This document shows, in pieces, positions 30,870-40,182 of a DNA stretch of 64,000 bases; positions within the stretch are counted from its first letter, which is position 1, and each line of letters begins with the position of its first letter. The stretch is taken from the NCBI RefSeq assembly GCF_017310505.1, contig NZ_CP065957.1:558001-622000 (forward strand), in the 5' to 3' direction. Position numbers and translations under genes: made by a program. The notes under the pieces were generated by a model. It did no database searches. It was not told where the DNA came from and saw only the letters and a list, made by a program, of their open reading frames with translations. Source of the stretch: Methylacidiphilum caldifontis (GTDB lineage Bacteria > Verrucomicrobiota > Verrucomicrobiia > Methylacidiphilales > Methylacidiphilaceae).

Positions 30870-31958
30870 ACTAACTCTTCCGAAACTTCAAGATATAATG
30901 TGCTGTAGCTCAATGATATCGTCTTTTTATTCTGACTACATAGTCCATTTGAACGGATGATCAAAGAGCGAAAGCAAGTCGAGTTTATGAAGCAACGTAT
31001 TGAGCTTAGTAGGGATCCTGGATAAGAGCCCAATCACAGGCTTTCCCTTCGTAGATAGTTGGACCAAGCGGATTGATTGCAAGCGACGGGGCACTTTGGA
31101 AACTTTTTCGGTAAAATCCTTCTCTACCCATTCTATTCAGAACTGGGCGCTGGGCACAGAATCAAAATGCCTAGAAGCAGAGCCTTATATGATTACGAAC
31201 TCAGTCCGGTCCCAATGATTGATCTGACGGATTTCCAGGTAGCTTTTGAGCTCTTAGAAGGCTGACTTCTTCAAGCCTCTTGTAGTGCGTAAGGACTTGC
31301 TGATCCAAAGTTTTGGCTGAGGGAAGGTTAGTCTCCAAAAGATACCAGCCATCAATCGCCTCTTCATCCTAGAGCCGATCCAAATCAAGCTTCCACCGAA
31401 TCAGCCTTTGTCATCGACTCTGTACCGAAAGTATTTAACCTGGATTCCCTGGGGCGCTCAACTCACCCAGCTGGCGAGATTGACTTGATCCGTTCCCTTC
31501 CGTATCGATCGTGCTATTTGGCGCAGCAGTTCTTCCCCTTGTCCGATCCGTCTTTCCCGCCGCTCTCCGTCCTTTAGCACTCGCCACTCTCCTCCAGGAA
31601 TGACATAACAAATTCTCTGATGTTCGATCTCCAAGACCTAAGTCCAATCCGTATGCCAGGGCTGCCGATCTTCGGGAAGACTTCTGATAATCTCCTGCAA
31701 CTTCACCTGAGTTGCCCGAGTCACGTACCTGAGTTCTAAACCTGTCAACTTTTCCAGATTCCACCGGCACTTCATTCCCCCATCGAAGACGAAGGTTACC
31801 TCCTGAATCCCAAACCTTCGTTGCAGCATAACCTAAAGCCCCATTAAGGTCGTGTTATCTACTCGATTCCCTCGACGAAGCACCTCCACATGAATCGGAA
31901 TACCCCGACTATCAGTGACAACGACAAAAAGAACCTAAAACCGATCATGCCGATGATC
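30870..31958 (-). mobile_element. Truncated IS1634-like element with decayed transposase
   Basis: This segment is clearly homologous, base by base, to the one at about 43004-44090 in the same orientation, starting from CTTCCGAAACT in both. It contains the C-terminal two thirds of an IS1634-type transposase on the minus strand, broken into short frames by stops and frameshifts (pieces of the LELRYVTRATQ and EIIRSLPEDRQ region at 31638-31829). Homology stops near 31958, so the 5-prime third is missing. The left edge lies only about 45 nt from the last CRISPR repeat. The element is not functional. Confidence 0.8.
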
Positions 31959-32027
31959 TTGAGCTTTAGCATTAATTTATTGAATGGATACGAAAGATGA
32001 AACAAAAAGACACTTAAGAATAAACAG

Positions 32028-33905
32028 GTTGACATCCTCCCCGGCCTGAAGGCCGGAGATTCCTACGGCGCTCAGGGGTGGCATGGCGCCTCTCCTGGGT
32101 CGCTTCGGTGGGTTCCTGCTTCCGACCGCCAGCGCGGTTCGATCCACAGGCCATCCGGGCTGACGGCTTGCGCCATCCCGCTGCAAGCGTGTAGCGTGTC
32201 CTGCCCTTCGTCCCGCAACATTTGCATCCCACAAGAGAGGATGTTGATTGCACCGACCACATCGGCGTTGTCCTCAAAACCACATTCCACACACGCAAAC
32301 CGGGCCTGCGTCTGGCGGTTGTCCGCCGAAACGTGTCCGCAGCACGGGCAGGCGCGGCTCGTATTCTGCGGCGGCACGGTGATCAGCCGGCCGCCCCGCC
32401 ATGCCAGCTTGTAGTCCAGTTGGCGACCGAACTCGAACCAACCTTGATCCAGGATCGACTTGTTCAGGCCGGACATGGCCCGAACCTTTCGGCCTGGAGC
32501 CTCGACAGTGCCCGCCGCCGACCCGGACATGTTCCGTACCTGCAAGTCCTCGACGAAGACTACAGCGTGGTTTTTGCTGATCGCGGTCGAGGTCTTATGC
32601 AGGAAGTCGCGGCGGACATTAGCGATGCGTGCGTGGATGCGCCCAACTCTTGCTTTTGCCTTCCTCCAGTTGTTGCTGAATCTGACCCTGCGGCTCAATG
32701 ACTGCTGCGCCTTGCCCAACGCCATCTCATGCCGCCTGAAGCTGTGGAGCGGGGCGTAGAACGTGCCATCCGAGAGCGTAGCGAAGCGGGCGATCCCCAT
32801 GTCGATGCCAACCGTACCCCCTTGCGGGATAGGACGCTCCACCTCCCGCTCGGCCTGGATGCTCACGTACCACTTACCGCATGACTGGCTTACGGTGACG
32901 TTCTTGACTACACCGAGCACCTCCCGGCTGTTGCGGTAGCGCAGCCAACCGAGCTTAGGCAGAAAGATGCGGTTGTTGTGCTGCTCCAGCTTGATCTGCT
33001 TCGGGTCAGGATAGCGGAAGCTATCCGACATGCCTTTCTTCCTGAAGCGTGGGAAACCAGCCCACTTGGCAAAGAAGTTGGCGTAGGCTCGCTCCAGGTC
33101 TTTGAGAGATTGTTGCAAGGGATGCACCGGAGCGTCCTTGAGCCATGCCGTCTCCGCGCTGTTGCGCCACTCGGTGAGCAGCTTGCACAACCCAGCGTAG
33201 CCAAGTTTTTTCTCGCCTCGCTCGTGGCGCTCCTTCTGCAACGCCAGCGCCCTGTTGTAGACGAACCGGCATGAGCCAGCAAAGCGGCACATTTGCCGCT
33301 CCTGCTGGCCGTTTGGCATCAATTCGTACTTGAAGGCTTGGCGGATAAGCATGGAAACATTATACTTAGCCTATGGCGCAAAATCAAGATATAAGACATG
33401 GACGGCACTATGTCTTCAAGATGCACGTCCATTTGGTCTTCGTGACGAAATACCGCCGCAAAGTGTTCGACGACGACGCCATCAACCGGCTGCGCACGAT
33501 CTTCGCCAAGGTCTGTGCCGACTTTGAGGCGCAACTCGTCGAGATGGACGGCGAGGACGATCACGTCCATCTGCTCGTGGAATATCCGCCCAAGGTCGCC
33601 GTCTCCAACCTGGTGAACAGTCTCAAGGGCGTATCCAGCCGGCTGCTGCGCAAAGAGCGGCCCGACATTCAGAGCTGGTACTGGCGCGGTGTGCTGTGGT
33701 CGCCGTCGTACTTTGCTTCAAGCAGCGGCGGCGCGCCGATTTCCATTGTGCGCCAGTACACCAGAGCAGCTGCAGACGCCACACTGAAAACGGGCCAAAG
33801 GCGAAGTTTCGGCGAAGCCAAACCCAAGGACGGCTACGCCGTCCGCGCTATCCTTCCCCGCCCTGAACGGCGGGGCAAGCCCGCGCACTTGGTCAAAAAT
33901 TACTT
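32028..33905. mobile_element. IS605-type element with divergent tnpA and tnpB
   Basis: The element is visibly richer in GC than its surroundings. It carries tnpB leftward and tnpA rightward, 20 nt apart, back to back. Each outer end has a hairpin of the kind recognised by Y1 transposases: CCGGCC-TGAA-GGCCGG at 32041-32056 next to the tnpB 3-prime end, and CCCCGCC-loop-GGCGGGG at 33856-33875 next to the tnpA end. No long terminal inverted repeats or target duplication are expected for this family. Both genes look intact, so the element may be active. The boundaries are approximate. Confidence 0.85.
32072..33352 (-). CDS. tnpB: RNA-guided nuclease TnpB (IS605 OrfB)
   Basis: This 426-residue TnpB has an N-terminal helix-turn-helix region (RQAFKYELMPNGQQERQM). 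The RuvC-like catalytic triad is complete: Asp184 in VGIDMGIARF, Glu268 in VVFVEDLQVRNM and Asp364 in DNADVVGAINIL. The zinc-ribbon cysteines are Cys335/Cys338 and Cys354/Cys357. Family knowledge: TnpB is guided by an omega/reRNA taken from its own 3-prime end and the transposon right end, and cuts DNA next to a target-adjacent motif, helping to retain the transposon. The guide RNA would map to about 32028-32100 on the minus strand, overlapping the right-end hairpin. It sits back to back with tnpA. Confidence 0.92.
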   Translation of the reverse strand: MLIRQAFKYELMPNGQQERQMCRFAGSCRFVYNRALALQKERHERGEKKLGYAGLCKLLTEWRNSAETAWLKDAPVHPLQQSLKDLERAYANFFAKWAGFPRFRKKGMSDSFRYPDPKQIKLEQHNNRIFLPKLGWLRYRNSREVLGVVKNVTVSQSCGKWYVSIQAEREVERPIPQGGTVGIDMGIARFATLSDGTFYAPLHSFRRHEMALGKAQQSLSRRVRFSNNWRKAKARVGRIHARIANVRRDFLHKTSTAISKNHAVVFVEDLQVRNMSGSAAGTVEAPGRKVRAMSGLNKSILDQGWFEFGRQLDYKLAWRGGRLITVPPQNTSRACPCCGHVSADNRQTQARFACVECGFEDNADVVGAINILSCGMQMLRDEGQDTLHACSGMAQAVSPDGLWIEPRWRSEAGTHRSDPGEAPCHP

Positions 33906-33915
33906 AGATATTTAG
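33373..33915 (+). CDS. tnpA: IS200/IS605 Y1 transposase TnpA
   Basis: This 180-residue HUH transposase begins with HGRHYVFKMHVHLVFVTKYR. The metal-binding HUH motif is DHVHLLVEY, and the catalytic tyrosine is in LWSPSYFASSSGG. It nicks and joins single-stranded DNA at hairpin ends through a covalent 5-phosphotyrosine link. The usual length is about 130-150 residues; the extra C-terminus reads through the left-end hairpin of the element and has no counterpart in the family. An upstream region shared with tnpB suggests overlapping divergent promoters. Confidence 0.9.
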   Translation: MAQNQDIRHGRHYVFKMHVHLVFVTKYRRKVFDDDAINRLRTIFAKVCADFEAQLVEMDGEDDHVHLLVEYPPKVAVSNLVNSLKGVSSRLLRKERPDIQSWYWRGVLWSPSYFASSSGGAPISIVRQYTRAAADATLKTGQRRSFGEAKPKDGYAVRAILPRPERRGKPAHLVKNYLDI

Positions 33916-34316
33916 TTAATGCAATATTGGATTAATGCAATAATTCGCTCATCAAAAGCAGAGGCCTTAGACATCAAGCTTGAAAGTTTATGGTATTGGC
34001 AAAGATGAGAAAGACAGTGAAAGAAAACATCAACAGTTTTGTCTGAATTTTCTCGTATAAGAAGCTTACTAGGCAGATCAATTGCAAGGGTAGCAGACTC
34101 CATCATGAATTCTGTACCTACTAATGGATTTCCAAAGACTAGCACTACGGTTGGGGGGAGTTTTAAACCAACTTCTTTTGCAGCTTGACTATGATCATAT
34201 GTTGCAAAAAGTCGAAAGCCTTCGCTTAATAATGCATTTTTCAGATGTAAAATCGTATCAGTAAAGTTACATACTGAACTATAACGAAACATTCCTTCAG
34301 GTAAGGTCTCAGTCAT
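33912..34316 (-). CDS. DUF302-domain protein
   Basis: This 134-residue protein shows the DUF302 pattern: GFRLFATYDHSQAAKEVGLKLPPTVVLVFGNP, then LVGTEFMMESATLAIDLPSKLLIRE. DUF302 proteins are small alpha-beta proteins of unclear function, often linked to sulfur or redox metabolism. The gene lies between two IS605-type elements, and its 3-prime end almost touches the end of the intact element, so both neighbours have been disturbed. It appears intact. It reads leftward and has no operon partner. An AGGAAAGAAT stretch on its coding strand precedes the ATG. Confidence 0.75.
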   Translation of the reverse strand: MTETLPEGMFRYSSVCNFTDTILHLKNALLSEGFRLFATYDHSQAAKEVGLKLPPTVVLVFGNPLVGTEFMMESATLAIDLPSKLLIRENSDKTVDVFFHCLSHLCQYHKLSSLMSKASAFDERIIALIQYCIN

Positions 34317-34332
34317 ATTCTTTCCTTTTTTC

Positions 34333-35742
34333 TTAAATTGTAGACCAATAGCCTAAGCAGCTCAAGTGACACTCCCATATTCCCTGAAGGGGATGGGCTT
34401 CTAGCCACATCTCGCAAGCTGTGGGCCGTTCCCGGAGGGAACCCGCACCGTTTCCGGCGCGTCGCTTGACGCTTGCGAACCGAGCTAGACAACTTTGGCC
34501 CGTGTCCAGCCGACTACTACGCCGGAGATGTCCCGGACGTAGATACGTGATGCGCTTTGGAAACGACACCACTTGACCAAATGCGATTGCATGCATATTT
34601 AGCGCACCCACGATATCCCTATGGCCTTCAAATCCACAGGCGCTGCATCGCCAGTTTCGCCCCTTGGGCTTGTGGCGATGACCGCATACGGGACACTGGC
34701 TGGACGTTCCTTGCTCCTCCCCGGTGAAGCACACGATGCGGTCTTGTTCCAACTTCTGTTCCAGATAGCTGATGTCCTTCCCGTACTCCCATTGGCTCAT
34801 ACGCTGATTGTGATGGCGTCCGGCATGCTTCCGGCGAACGCCGTCCGGGTTGCCAACGAAGAGAGCTTCGATGCCGCGCTCCTTGCAGAAATCCGCCACT
34901 ACCCGGATGCCCTTGGGGCGCAGGTCGCGGACTCGGCGATTATAGCGCAGAGTGAGCTTCGCTCGTGCCCACCCGAGCTTACGAGAGCTTCGCGAGCCCT
35001 TTTGACAGCGGGATCGCTTTCCCTGGATTTCGCCCAGTTGCTTGCTGTGCAGGCGCTTGAGGGATAGAATGCCGTGCCCAGAGACGACCAGAGCATCCCC
35101 CCTCATTGGTCACCACGGCAGCCTGGTGGATCTGCCCTAGGTCCACGGTGGCGCGCTTTTGCGTTGCCCCCTGGCTGGCAGTGGGGGCCGTGTTCTCTAC
35201 TTCAACGCGGATATGGAGTTCATGGTGCACACCGTTCCAGACCACCTTGCAGGCGGCTTTCCCGGTCAGCCATTGCGGGCGCGCTAGATCCAACGCTGGA
35301 CGCCCCCGCCCCATGAGGAGCACGATGGCTTTTCCTCTAACCCCATCGCCTGGGCCGGCCACATCAAGGGGAAGAACCGTTTGTCCTTGTAGGGATAGCG
35401 GATTTCTTTGCGACCCGCTTTGCGGTTTTCTCGGGCGGACTGCACCGCCGCATCAAACGCCCGAAAAACGTGCTGAATGCTTTGGGAGTGCAGGGCAAAT
35501 CGGCCTCCTTTGGTGGCTTCGTGAAACTGGCGCTTGCCAGGCCAGGGTAAATTTTCCCGCCTGGCAGCAAGGTGCATACCTAGGCAAAGATTCCATACGC
35601 GAGCCGCCTCCATCTGACCTTCACGGATGATGGTCTCCTGGCGTCGGGAAATTCCCTTGAGAGGAAAGATGCGTACCCGTTCCATACCTGTTATTCTAGT
35701 GCCATGAACGATACCCTGCAAGCCGGGAAACCCGCCTGACAC
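34333..35742 (-). pseudogene. tnpB: Frameshifted TnpB of a second IS605-type element
   Basis: Three overlapping minus-strand frames together spell one TnpB. The first is 35742-35284 (MERVRIFPLKG onwards, start near 35685). The second is about 35350-35090 (PQWLTGKAACKVVWNGVHH, VDLGQIHQAAVVTNEGG). The third is 35106-34333 and holds the C-terminal zinc finger (CPVCGHRHKPKGRNWRCSACGFEGHRDIVGALNM). Two frameshifts, near 35330 and 35100, break it. The catalytic Asp positions are still readable in VDLGQIHQ and HRDIVGALN. It belongs to a different TnpB subgroup from the intact copy. It is GC-rich against an AT-rich background. Confidence 0.85.
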
Positions 35743-36166
35743 ACTATCAGATAGCTATCACTTCGTGTGGATACCGAAGTATCGGCGCAAGATCCTGGTC
35801 GGTGAGATGGAAACAGCCGGCAAGGCGCTCATCGCCGAATGCTGCGACCAGCACGGCTTTCGATTGCTGGCCCTGGAGACGGATATCGATCATGTGCATT
35901 GCTTCGTGTCGGCCTCGCCCAGATGGGCTCAGGCGACGATTGTGGGTCTGCTCAAAGGGTACACCTCGCGCGGGGCTCCGGGAACGCTTCCCGAAGCGCG
36001 TGGCGCCTCTGTGACCGAGAACAGCTCTGGACACAGGCGTACTACGTGGGAACGGCAGGTGCGGTATCGGCAGAGGTGATCCGGCGACATATCGCGGAGT
36101 GTCAGGGGAAATAGCCACCCCTCCGGGTGGCGGCGCAGTCAGCCCATCCCTTGAAAAGGATGGGTA
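34374..36166. mobile_element. Second, decayed IS605-type element
   Basis: The element is bounded by two related hairpins, each with CCCAT/ATGGG stem ends and TGAA in or near the loop: 34374-34397 on the tnpB side and 36143-36164 (CCCATCC...GGATGGG) on the tnpA side. It has divergent tnpB and tnpA pseudogenes. GC content is clearly above the flanks. The ends are not those of the intact element at 32 kb, so the two came from different insertions. A further stem, CCACCC-CTCC-GGGTGG, follows the tnpA stop. Confidence 0.75.
35704..36114 (+). pseudogene. tnpA: Frameshifted IS200/IS605 TnpA
   Basis: The pieces are MNDTLQAGKPA from 35704, then YHFVWIPKYRRKILVGEM with the HUH motif DIDHVHCFVSASP, then the catalytic-tyrosine segment LWTQAYYVGTAGAVSAEVIRRHIAEC in another frame ending at 36114. 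At least two frameshifts are needed to join them, near 35740 and 35975. This transposase cannot work in its present form. It pairs with the broken tnpB next door. Confidence 0.82.
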
Positions 36167-36200
36167 TTCCCGCGCTGTTCTATAATATTTCTTTTTTAAA

Positions 36201-36908
36201 TTAAGAAACACCAGTTGGCTTTCGACTAATCGCAGCCAAATTATCGCTGAAACGGATTCCTTTTGCTAGAGGCCCGATCACCTTATCCCATGAGCAACGG
36301 AAGATTGGGCAATATCCTTTGTCAGTAAATTGAAACTGAGGAGATTCAAAACCCGCTTCCAAAAGAATGCGTTCGATATCCTTGCGTACTAAAGCTGTAA
36401 TATGTGCTGGATAACTTTCAGCAAGAAACAGGCTAAAATGACCCTTAAAAATTAATGCTGCTATAGCTCTCCAACTTTCGTTATTAGGAGTGGTCATAAT
36501 CAATATGCCTCCTGGGCAAAGCAATCTAAACCACTCGCGTGCTACCTCCCTTGGATTTTCAAGATGTTCAATGATTTCTGCAGCCACATTCACGTCAAAG
36601 CTCTCGGCAGAAAAGCCAGTTGGATGATTTAAATCTCCAACCCACCATTCGATGTTATCTGGCAAGTCTGGAGGCTTAGGCAATAAATCCGCTGCACAAA
36701 CTTTGTTAAAACGACCACAACGATGTAACCATTGTGTAAAAAGTCCTTTACCCGCACCAAAATCAAGTACTCTTCCTGAAAGAGAACACTTTTCAATAAT
36801 CCGTTCAATTAATGTATAAATAACATCTGAACTTGTTCCACCGCTTTTCTGGGATGCGTATAGTCTCCACTGGTTTATCGATTGTTTATTTTCTCTAAGG
36901 TTTTGCAT
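36201..36908 (-). CDS. Class I SAM-dependent methyltransferase
   Basis: This 235-residue protein has SAM motif I VLDFGAGKGLFTQWL (48-61), motif II around ADLLPKPPDL, the acidic motif GFSAESFDVNVAAEIIEHLENP, and the post-motif LCPGGILIMTTPNNESW. It resembles the UbiG/Methyltransf_23 group often found with glycosyltransferases in cell-surface gene sets, but its substrate is unknown. It reads leftward, away from the rightward glycosyltransferase, across a 367-nt AT-rich gap. The 3-prime end is next to the decayed IS605-type element. Confidence 0.8.
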   Translation of the reverse strand: MQNLRENKQSINQWRLYASQKSGGTSSDVIYTLIERIIEKCSLSGRVLDFGAGKGLFTQWLHRCGRFNKVCAADLLPKPPDLPDNIEWWVGDLNHPTGFSAESFDVNVAAEIIEHLENPREVAREWFRLLCPGGILIMTTPNNESWRAIAALIFKGHFSLFLAESYPAHITALVRKDIERILLEAGFESPQFQFTDKGYCPIFRCSWDKVIGPLAKGIRFSDNLAAISRKPTGVS

Positions 36909-37275
36909 TAATTAATTTATGGGTAGCCTATAAGATTTAGCCAGTAAATCAATTCGAATTTCCAATCTGATTTTTAAGAAAATTATAAGATAATGGTTTT
37001 TATTTTCTAAATCTTTCTAGGGTCATCCTTATTATAATAAAGGATAGACTTGGTAGTCACAAATTGATGTAAAAGAAGTATAACTCTTTTAAGGGTAATA
37101 ACATAGAGGGAGTCTAAAAACCAAAGATTGCCACTATTGGCTATGTTAATGGTCGAAGATGTTCTATTTTGGATGTTTTCAAAATAGAAATTAAGAAAAC
37201 ATAAAATAACTTTTCATTCCAAGAAAACTCCATTGAAATTACAATATTTTCCTTATATGTACTACGATAAAAACA
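36909..37275. other. AT-rich divergent intergenic region
   Basis: This gap of about 370 bp separates the leftward methyltransferase from the rightward glycosyltransferase. It must contain both promoters. I see no RNA gene, repeat or credible small open frame in it. The minus-strand frame at 37141-37461 overlaps the glycosyltransferase start and looks spurious. Confidence 0.5.
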
Positions 37276-38292
37276 ATGGTTTCTGCATTTCCTTACCACT
37301 TTTCCATTATCATTGATACCTACAACTATTCTCAATTTATTGGAGATGCTATTGAAAGCGTACTTAAACAAGATTTTCCTCAAGACCGCTATGAAATCCT
37401 CGTTGTGGATGACGGTTCTACGGATGAAACACCAAAGATTATTCAGGAAAAATTCCAGCATCGCGTCAAATACATTTACAAACCCAACGAGGGTCAGGCC
37501 TCAGCTTTTAACCGTGGCTTTGAAGAGTCAAAGGGAGAGTTGATCTGTTTTCTTGATGGAGATGACTTTTGGCTTGCTGAAAAACTTTCTACTTTATGGC
37601 AAATTTATACCCAGACAAACATTGGTTGCTTTTATCATGATCTTATCCTAGTCGGTTCACCTGCTCCCTGGAAAAGCGTTTTAACTTTTAGTCCTTTTTC
37701 AAAGCTTGAACTGGTAGCCCCTAATGCTTATCTCCTTCCCCTGGAAAAAGCTGATCTGCTCTTTTCTTTCGCCGTACCTACCTCGGGCATCACCTTACAC
37801 AGAACGGTAGCCCAAAAAATTTTTCCTTTAGCCAAGGTTACTTACAAATTAAATGCAGACTTTTTCCTCCAAGCCCTTGGGCTTGCTTTTTCTCCTTTTG
37901 TTGTGGTTCGAAGTCCCTTGGGGTTTTACCGGTGCCATCCTCAAGGCTGGGGTATATGTCTCAGTTTTACTCCTGAAGGTTATAAAGGCCAAATTGAAAT
38001 TGCAGAAAAAGTAAAAGCTTTTTTGCTTGAGCTCCAATCTTCTTGTTCTCTTTGTTCCTTAATTCAAACTGTTGAAGAGGAAATTGCCTTCCGGCAGTTT
38101 CTTTTAGATCTTTCTTGCCTTTCCAAATACCGTTCTTTTTTTCAAAGCTGTCTTTACTTAAGCAAAGAAAAATCTCTTTTTTCTTTTTGTAGAAAAATTG
38201 TCTATTTCTTGCGTATTTGGCTGGGAGATTCCCTGTTTCTTAAAGGGTTTAACATTTATAAACATTTGTTTTCCAAACCGCCTCTTTCTTAG
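37276..38292 (+). CDS. Family 2 glycosyltransferase
   Basis: This 338-residue GT-A fold enzyme has an N-terminal nucleotide-sugar binding region: FSIIIDTYNYSQFIGDAIESVL, the VVDDGSTDET block (43-52), and the metal-binding FLDGDDFWL (about 92-100). GT2 enzymes transfer sugar from a UDP- or GDP-sugar to polysaccharide, lipid or protein acceptors. The acceptor here is unknown. No transmembrane segment is obvious, so it should act at the cytoplasmic face. It is a stand-alone gene. Confidence 0.9.
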   Translation: MVSAFPYHFSIIIDTYNYSQFIGDAIESVLKQDFPQDRYEILVVDDGSTDETPKIIQEKFQHRVKYIYKPNEGQASAFNRGFEESKGELICFLDGDDFWLAEKLSTLWQIYTQTNIGCFYHDLILVGSPAPWKSVLTFSPFSKLELVAPNAYLLPLEKADLLFSFAVPTSGITLHRTVAQKIFPLAKVTYKLNADFFLQALGLAFSPFVVVRSPLGFYRCHPQGWGICLSFTPEGYKGQIEIAEKVKAFLLELQSSCSLCSLIQTVEEEIAFRQFLLDLSCLSKYRSFFQSCLYLSKEKSLFSFCRKIVYFLRIWLGDSLFLKGFNIYKHLFSKPPLS

Positions 38293-38396
38293 TTAGTTGT
38301 ATCAAGTTTTAGATATTCTCAGAAAAGGGAATAAAATCTTAGAACTAAAAGCCCGAGACCAAAGGATAACTAGAGTTTTTAATTCTTAAATATGCT

Positions 38397-39473
38397 GTGA
38401 GCAAAACAACAGTTTTTATCCTTGTTCTTTTTATTGGTTTTATCATCGCAGGGCAAAGCCTTTTAAAATATCATCTTGGGTTCGTAGCGGACATTCATCA
38501 TGCCTACCAGATGCTCGAAAAGAAAAGACCAACTTTAGATCAAGTTGAAACAGCTGTTGAAGAAGCCATTCCTGATTTTTTCTCACCGATAGAACTTGAA
38601 GAAATCCATGAGGAACAGGCTCCTTTTGGATTACGACTTGATTGCTCGCTCACGGTTTCTGCAGACATGGATATTTACAAGGTTTATTCAGAGCCTATTC
38701 TCCAAGACCCCGAGGAAGTAAAATCTCTTGATCTTATCCCCAAGGACCTGCGTGAGATGGCCCTGGCTGATGTAGCCAACACGGTGTTTATACCCGGATT
38801 TCCTGCGGGTATGACTTTTGAGCGTCAAACTAAACAACTTCTTTTTAAACGGGGAGAAGAAATTACTCTTAAGGTTAACGTTAGGGCCTCCGAGAACTCA
38901 CGAGGTGGTTGGACCACCGAGGCTGACATAGAAGATGCCCCTTGGAAAATAAAAACTCCAGGCTGTTTTTTGAAAACAGCCCTAGAACTTGCTGAAGATG
39001 AAGCCAAGGAAATAAAGAGTTGGAGTATGATATGGAAAAAATACTGGGCCTTAGAGAATAACCCTGCAGAAAAAAATAGGGTTTTAAAAGCTTTTGCTAG
39101 TCAAAAACAGAAACAGCCTACAGAGACAATAAAAAAGGAAGAATTAAGGACAACACAAAAGGCTCTACAAGAGCAAAAGCCAGCAATACCAACCCCAAAA
39201 AGATCGTTCAAAAGTAATTTTGAGCCCTGCATTGTCAAGGTTGCCTTTTTCAAAGCTGATGCTGTCTATAAAGAACGAGGCTCAAATATAACCATTCGTA
39301 TTACTAAGACCCTAAAAATTCTTTCCTACACCATTCCCGAAGGAACAAGAGCCTTTGGTTGGGTCCTCAAAAACGATGGTAAAAGAGGGATGGAAGTCCA
39401 ATTTGTTCGTGCTGTTTTACCTCGAGGAACGGTTGTAAAGTTTAGTAGGAAAGCCAAAGTTATTCCTATATGA
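38397..39473 (+). CDS. Hypothetical membrane-anchored periplasmic protein
   Basis: This 358-residue protein, with a GTG start, is not one I recognise. One N-terminal hydrophobic segment (about residues 5-25, VFILVLFIGFIIAGQSLL) should anchor it in the inner membrane with the rest outside. A charged, Gln/Lys-rich linker (about 230-275) separates an N-terminal domain from a C-terminal domain of about 80 residues rich in beta-strand pattern (VKVAFFKADAVY to VVKFSRKAKVIPI). The next gene, an Slp-like protein, follows after 19 nt, so the two are probably co-transcribed and both act in the envelope. Confidence 0.7.
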   Translation: MSKTTVFILVLFIGFIIAGQSLLKYHLGFVADIHHAYQMLEKKRPTLDQVETAVEEAIPDFFSPIELEEIHEEQAPFGLRLDCSLTVSADMDIYKVYSEPILQDPEEVKSLDLIPKDLREMALADVANTVFIPGFPAGMTFERQTKQLLFKRGEEITLKVNVRASENSRGGWTTEADIEDAPWKIKTPGCFLKTALELAEDEAKEIKSWSMIWKKYWALENNPAEKNRVLKAFASQKQKQPTETIKKEELRTTQKALQEQKPAIPTPKRSFKSNFEPCIVKVAFFKADAVYKERGSNITIRITKTLKILSYTIPEGTRAFGWVLKNDGKRGMEVQFVRAVLPRGTVVKFSRKAKVIPI

Positions 39474-39492
39474 GGATAATGGCTCGATATTC

Positions 39493-40053
39493 ATGAGGCG
39501 CAAATTTTTTGATCCCAAGCAGCATAACTGGATTGAAAAAAGAATCTCTCCTTTACTACCCCAAAGACATTTATCTTTTTCCCTTTCCCTATTTATGTTA
39601 TTTTTGCTTGTCCTTTTTATCTATCCAGCACATGGATCTCTTATTCCCAAGGAAATCCTAAGCAAATTAAAAAAACAGCCCTCTTTTGAAACCTTACTCA
39701 AGGATCCCGATCTCTATAAGGGCCAATTGATTCTCCTTGGAGGTATGATTCTTTCTAATGATCCTTTAGAAGACCGTACTGAACTGCTAGTCGAACAGAG
39801 GGAGCTGAGTCATTCTGGAAAACCTAAAAGTTCTTCTCATAATAAAAAGAGCTTTTATGTCATTTCAAAGGATTTTCTCGATCCAGAAATCTATACTCAG
39901 GGCCGCTTGGTAACCGCCTATGGCACTATTAAGATAAGCAGACGTTCGGAGAAAAAAAAGATTTATCTTGAAGCACGCTCTGTCTATCTTTGGCCGCAAT
40001 TTAGCCCTCCAGCAGGAGGATACATAGGCATAGGTCCCGGTTTTTTCTTCTGA
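39493..40053 (+). CDS. Slp-family envelope protein lacking a lipobox
   Basis: This 186-residue protein matches the Slp (starvation-inducible outer-membrane lipoprotein) pattern: SFETLLKDPDLYKGQLILLGGMILSN, then DRTELLVEQRELS, then FLDPEIYTQGRLVTAYGTI. Slp proteins normally carry a lipidated Cys after the signal peptide. Here the hydrophobic segment (about 28-48) ends YPAHGSLIP with no Cys, so it is either cleaved by signal peptidase I or stays anchored. The N-terminus (MRRKFFDPKQHNWIEKR) is longer than a usual signal region. The C-terminus is Pro/Gly/aromatic-rich. Confidence 0.75.
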   Translation: MRRKFFDPKQHNWIEKRISPLLPQRHLSFSLSLFMLFLLVLFIYPAHGSLIPKEILSKLKKQPSFETLLKDPDLYKGQLILLGGMILSNDPLEDRTELLVEQRELSHSGKPKSSSHNKKSFYVISKDFLDPEIYTQGRLVTAYGTIKISRRSEKKKIYLEARSVYLWPQFSPPAGGYIGIGPGFFF

Positions 40054-40182
40054 ATTTCTTCTCTTAAAAACCACTGTATAGGTCTTAAGACTATATCCAC
40101 AACAACCCTTTGCTTCCTCACAAAACCATTTTTTTTTGTAAAAGAGTCAAGCAAATCTCCTTATTTTCACGGGTTTTTCCAA

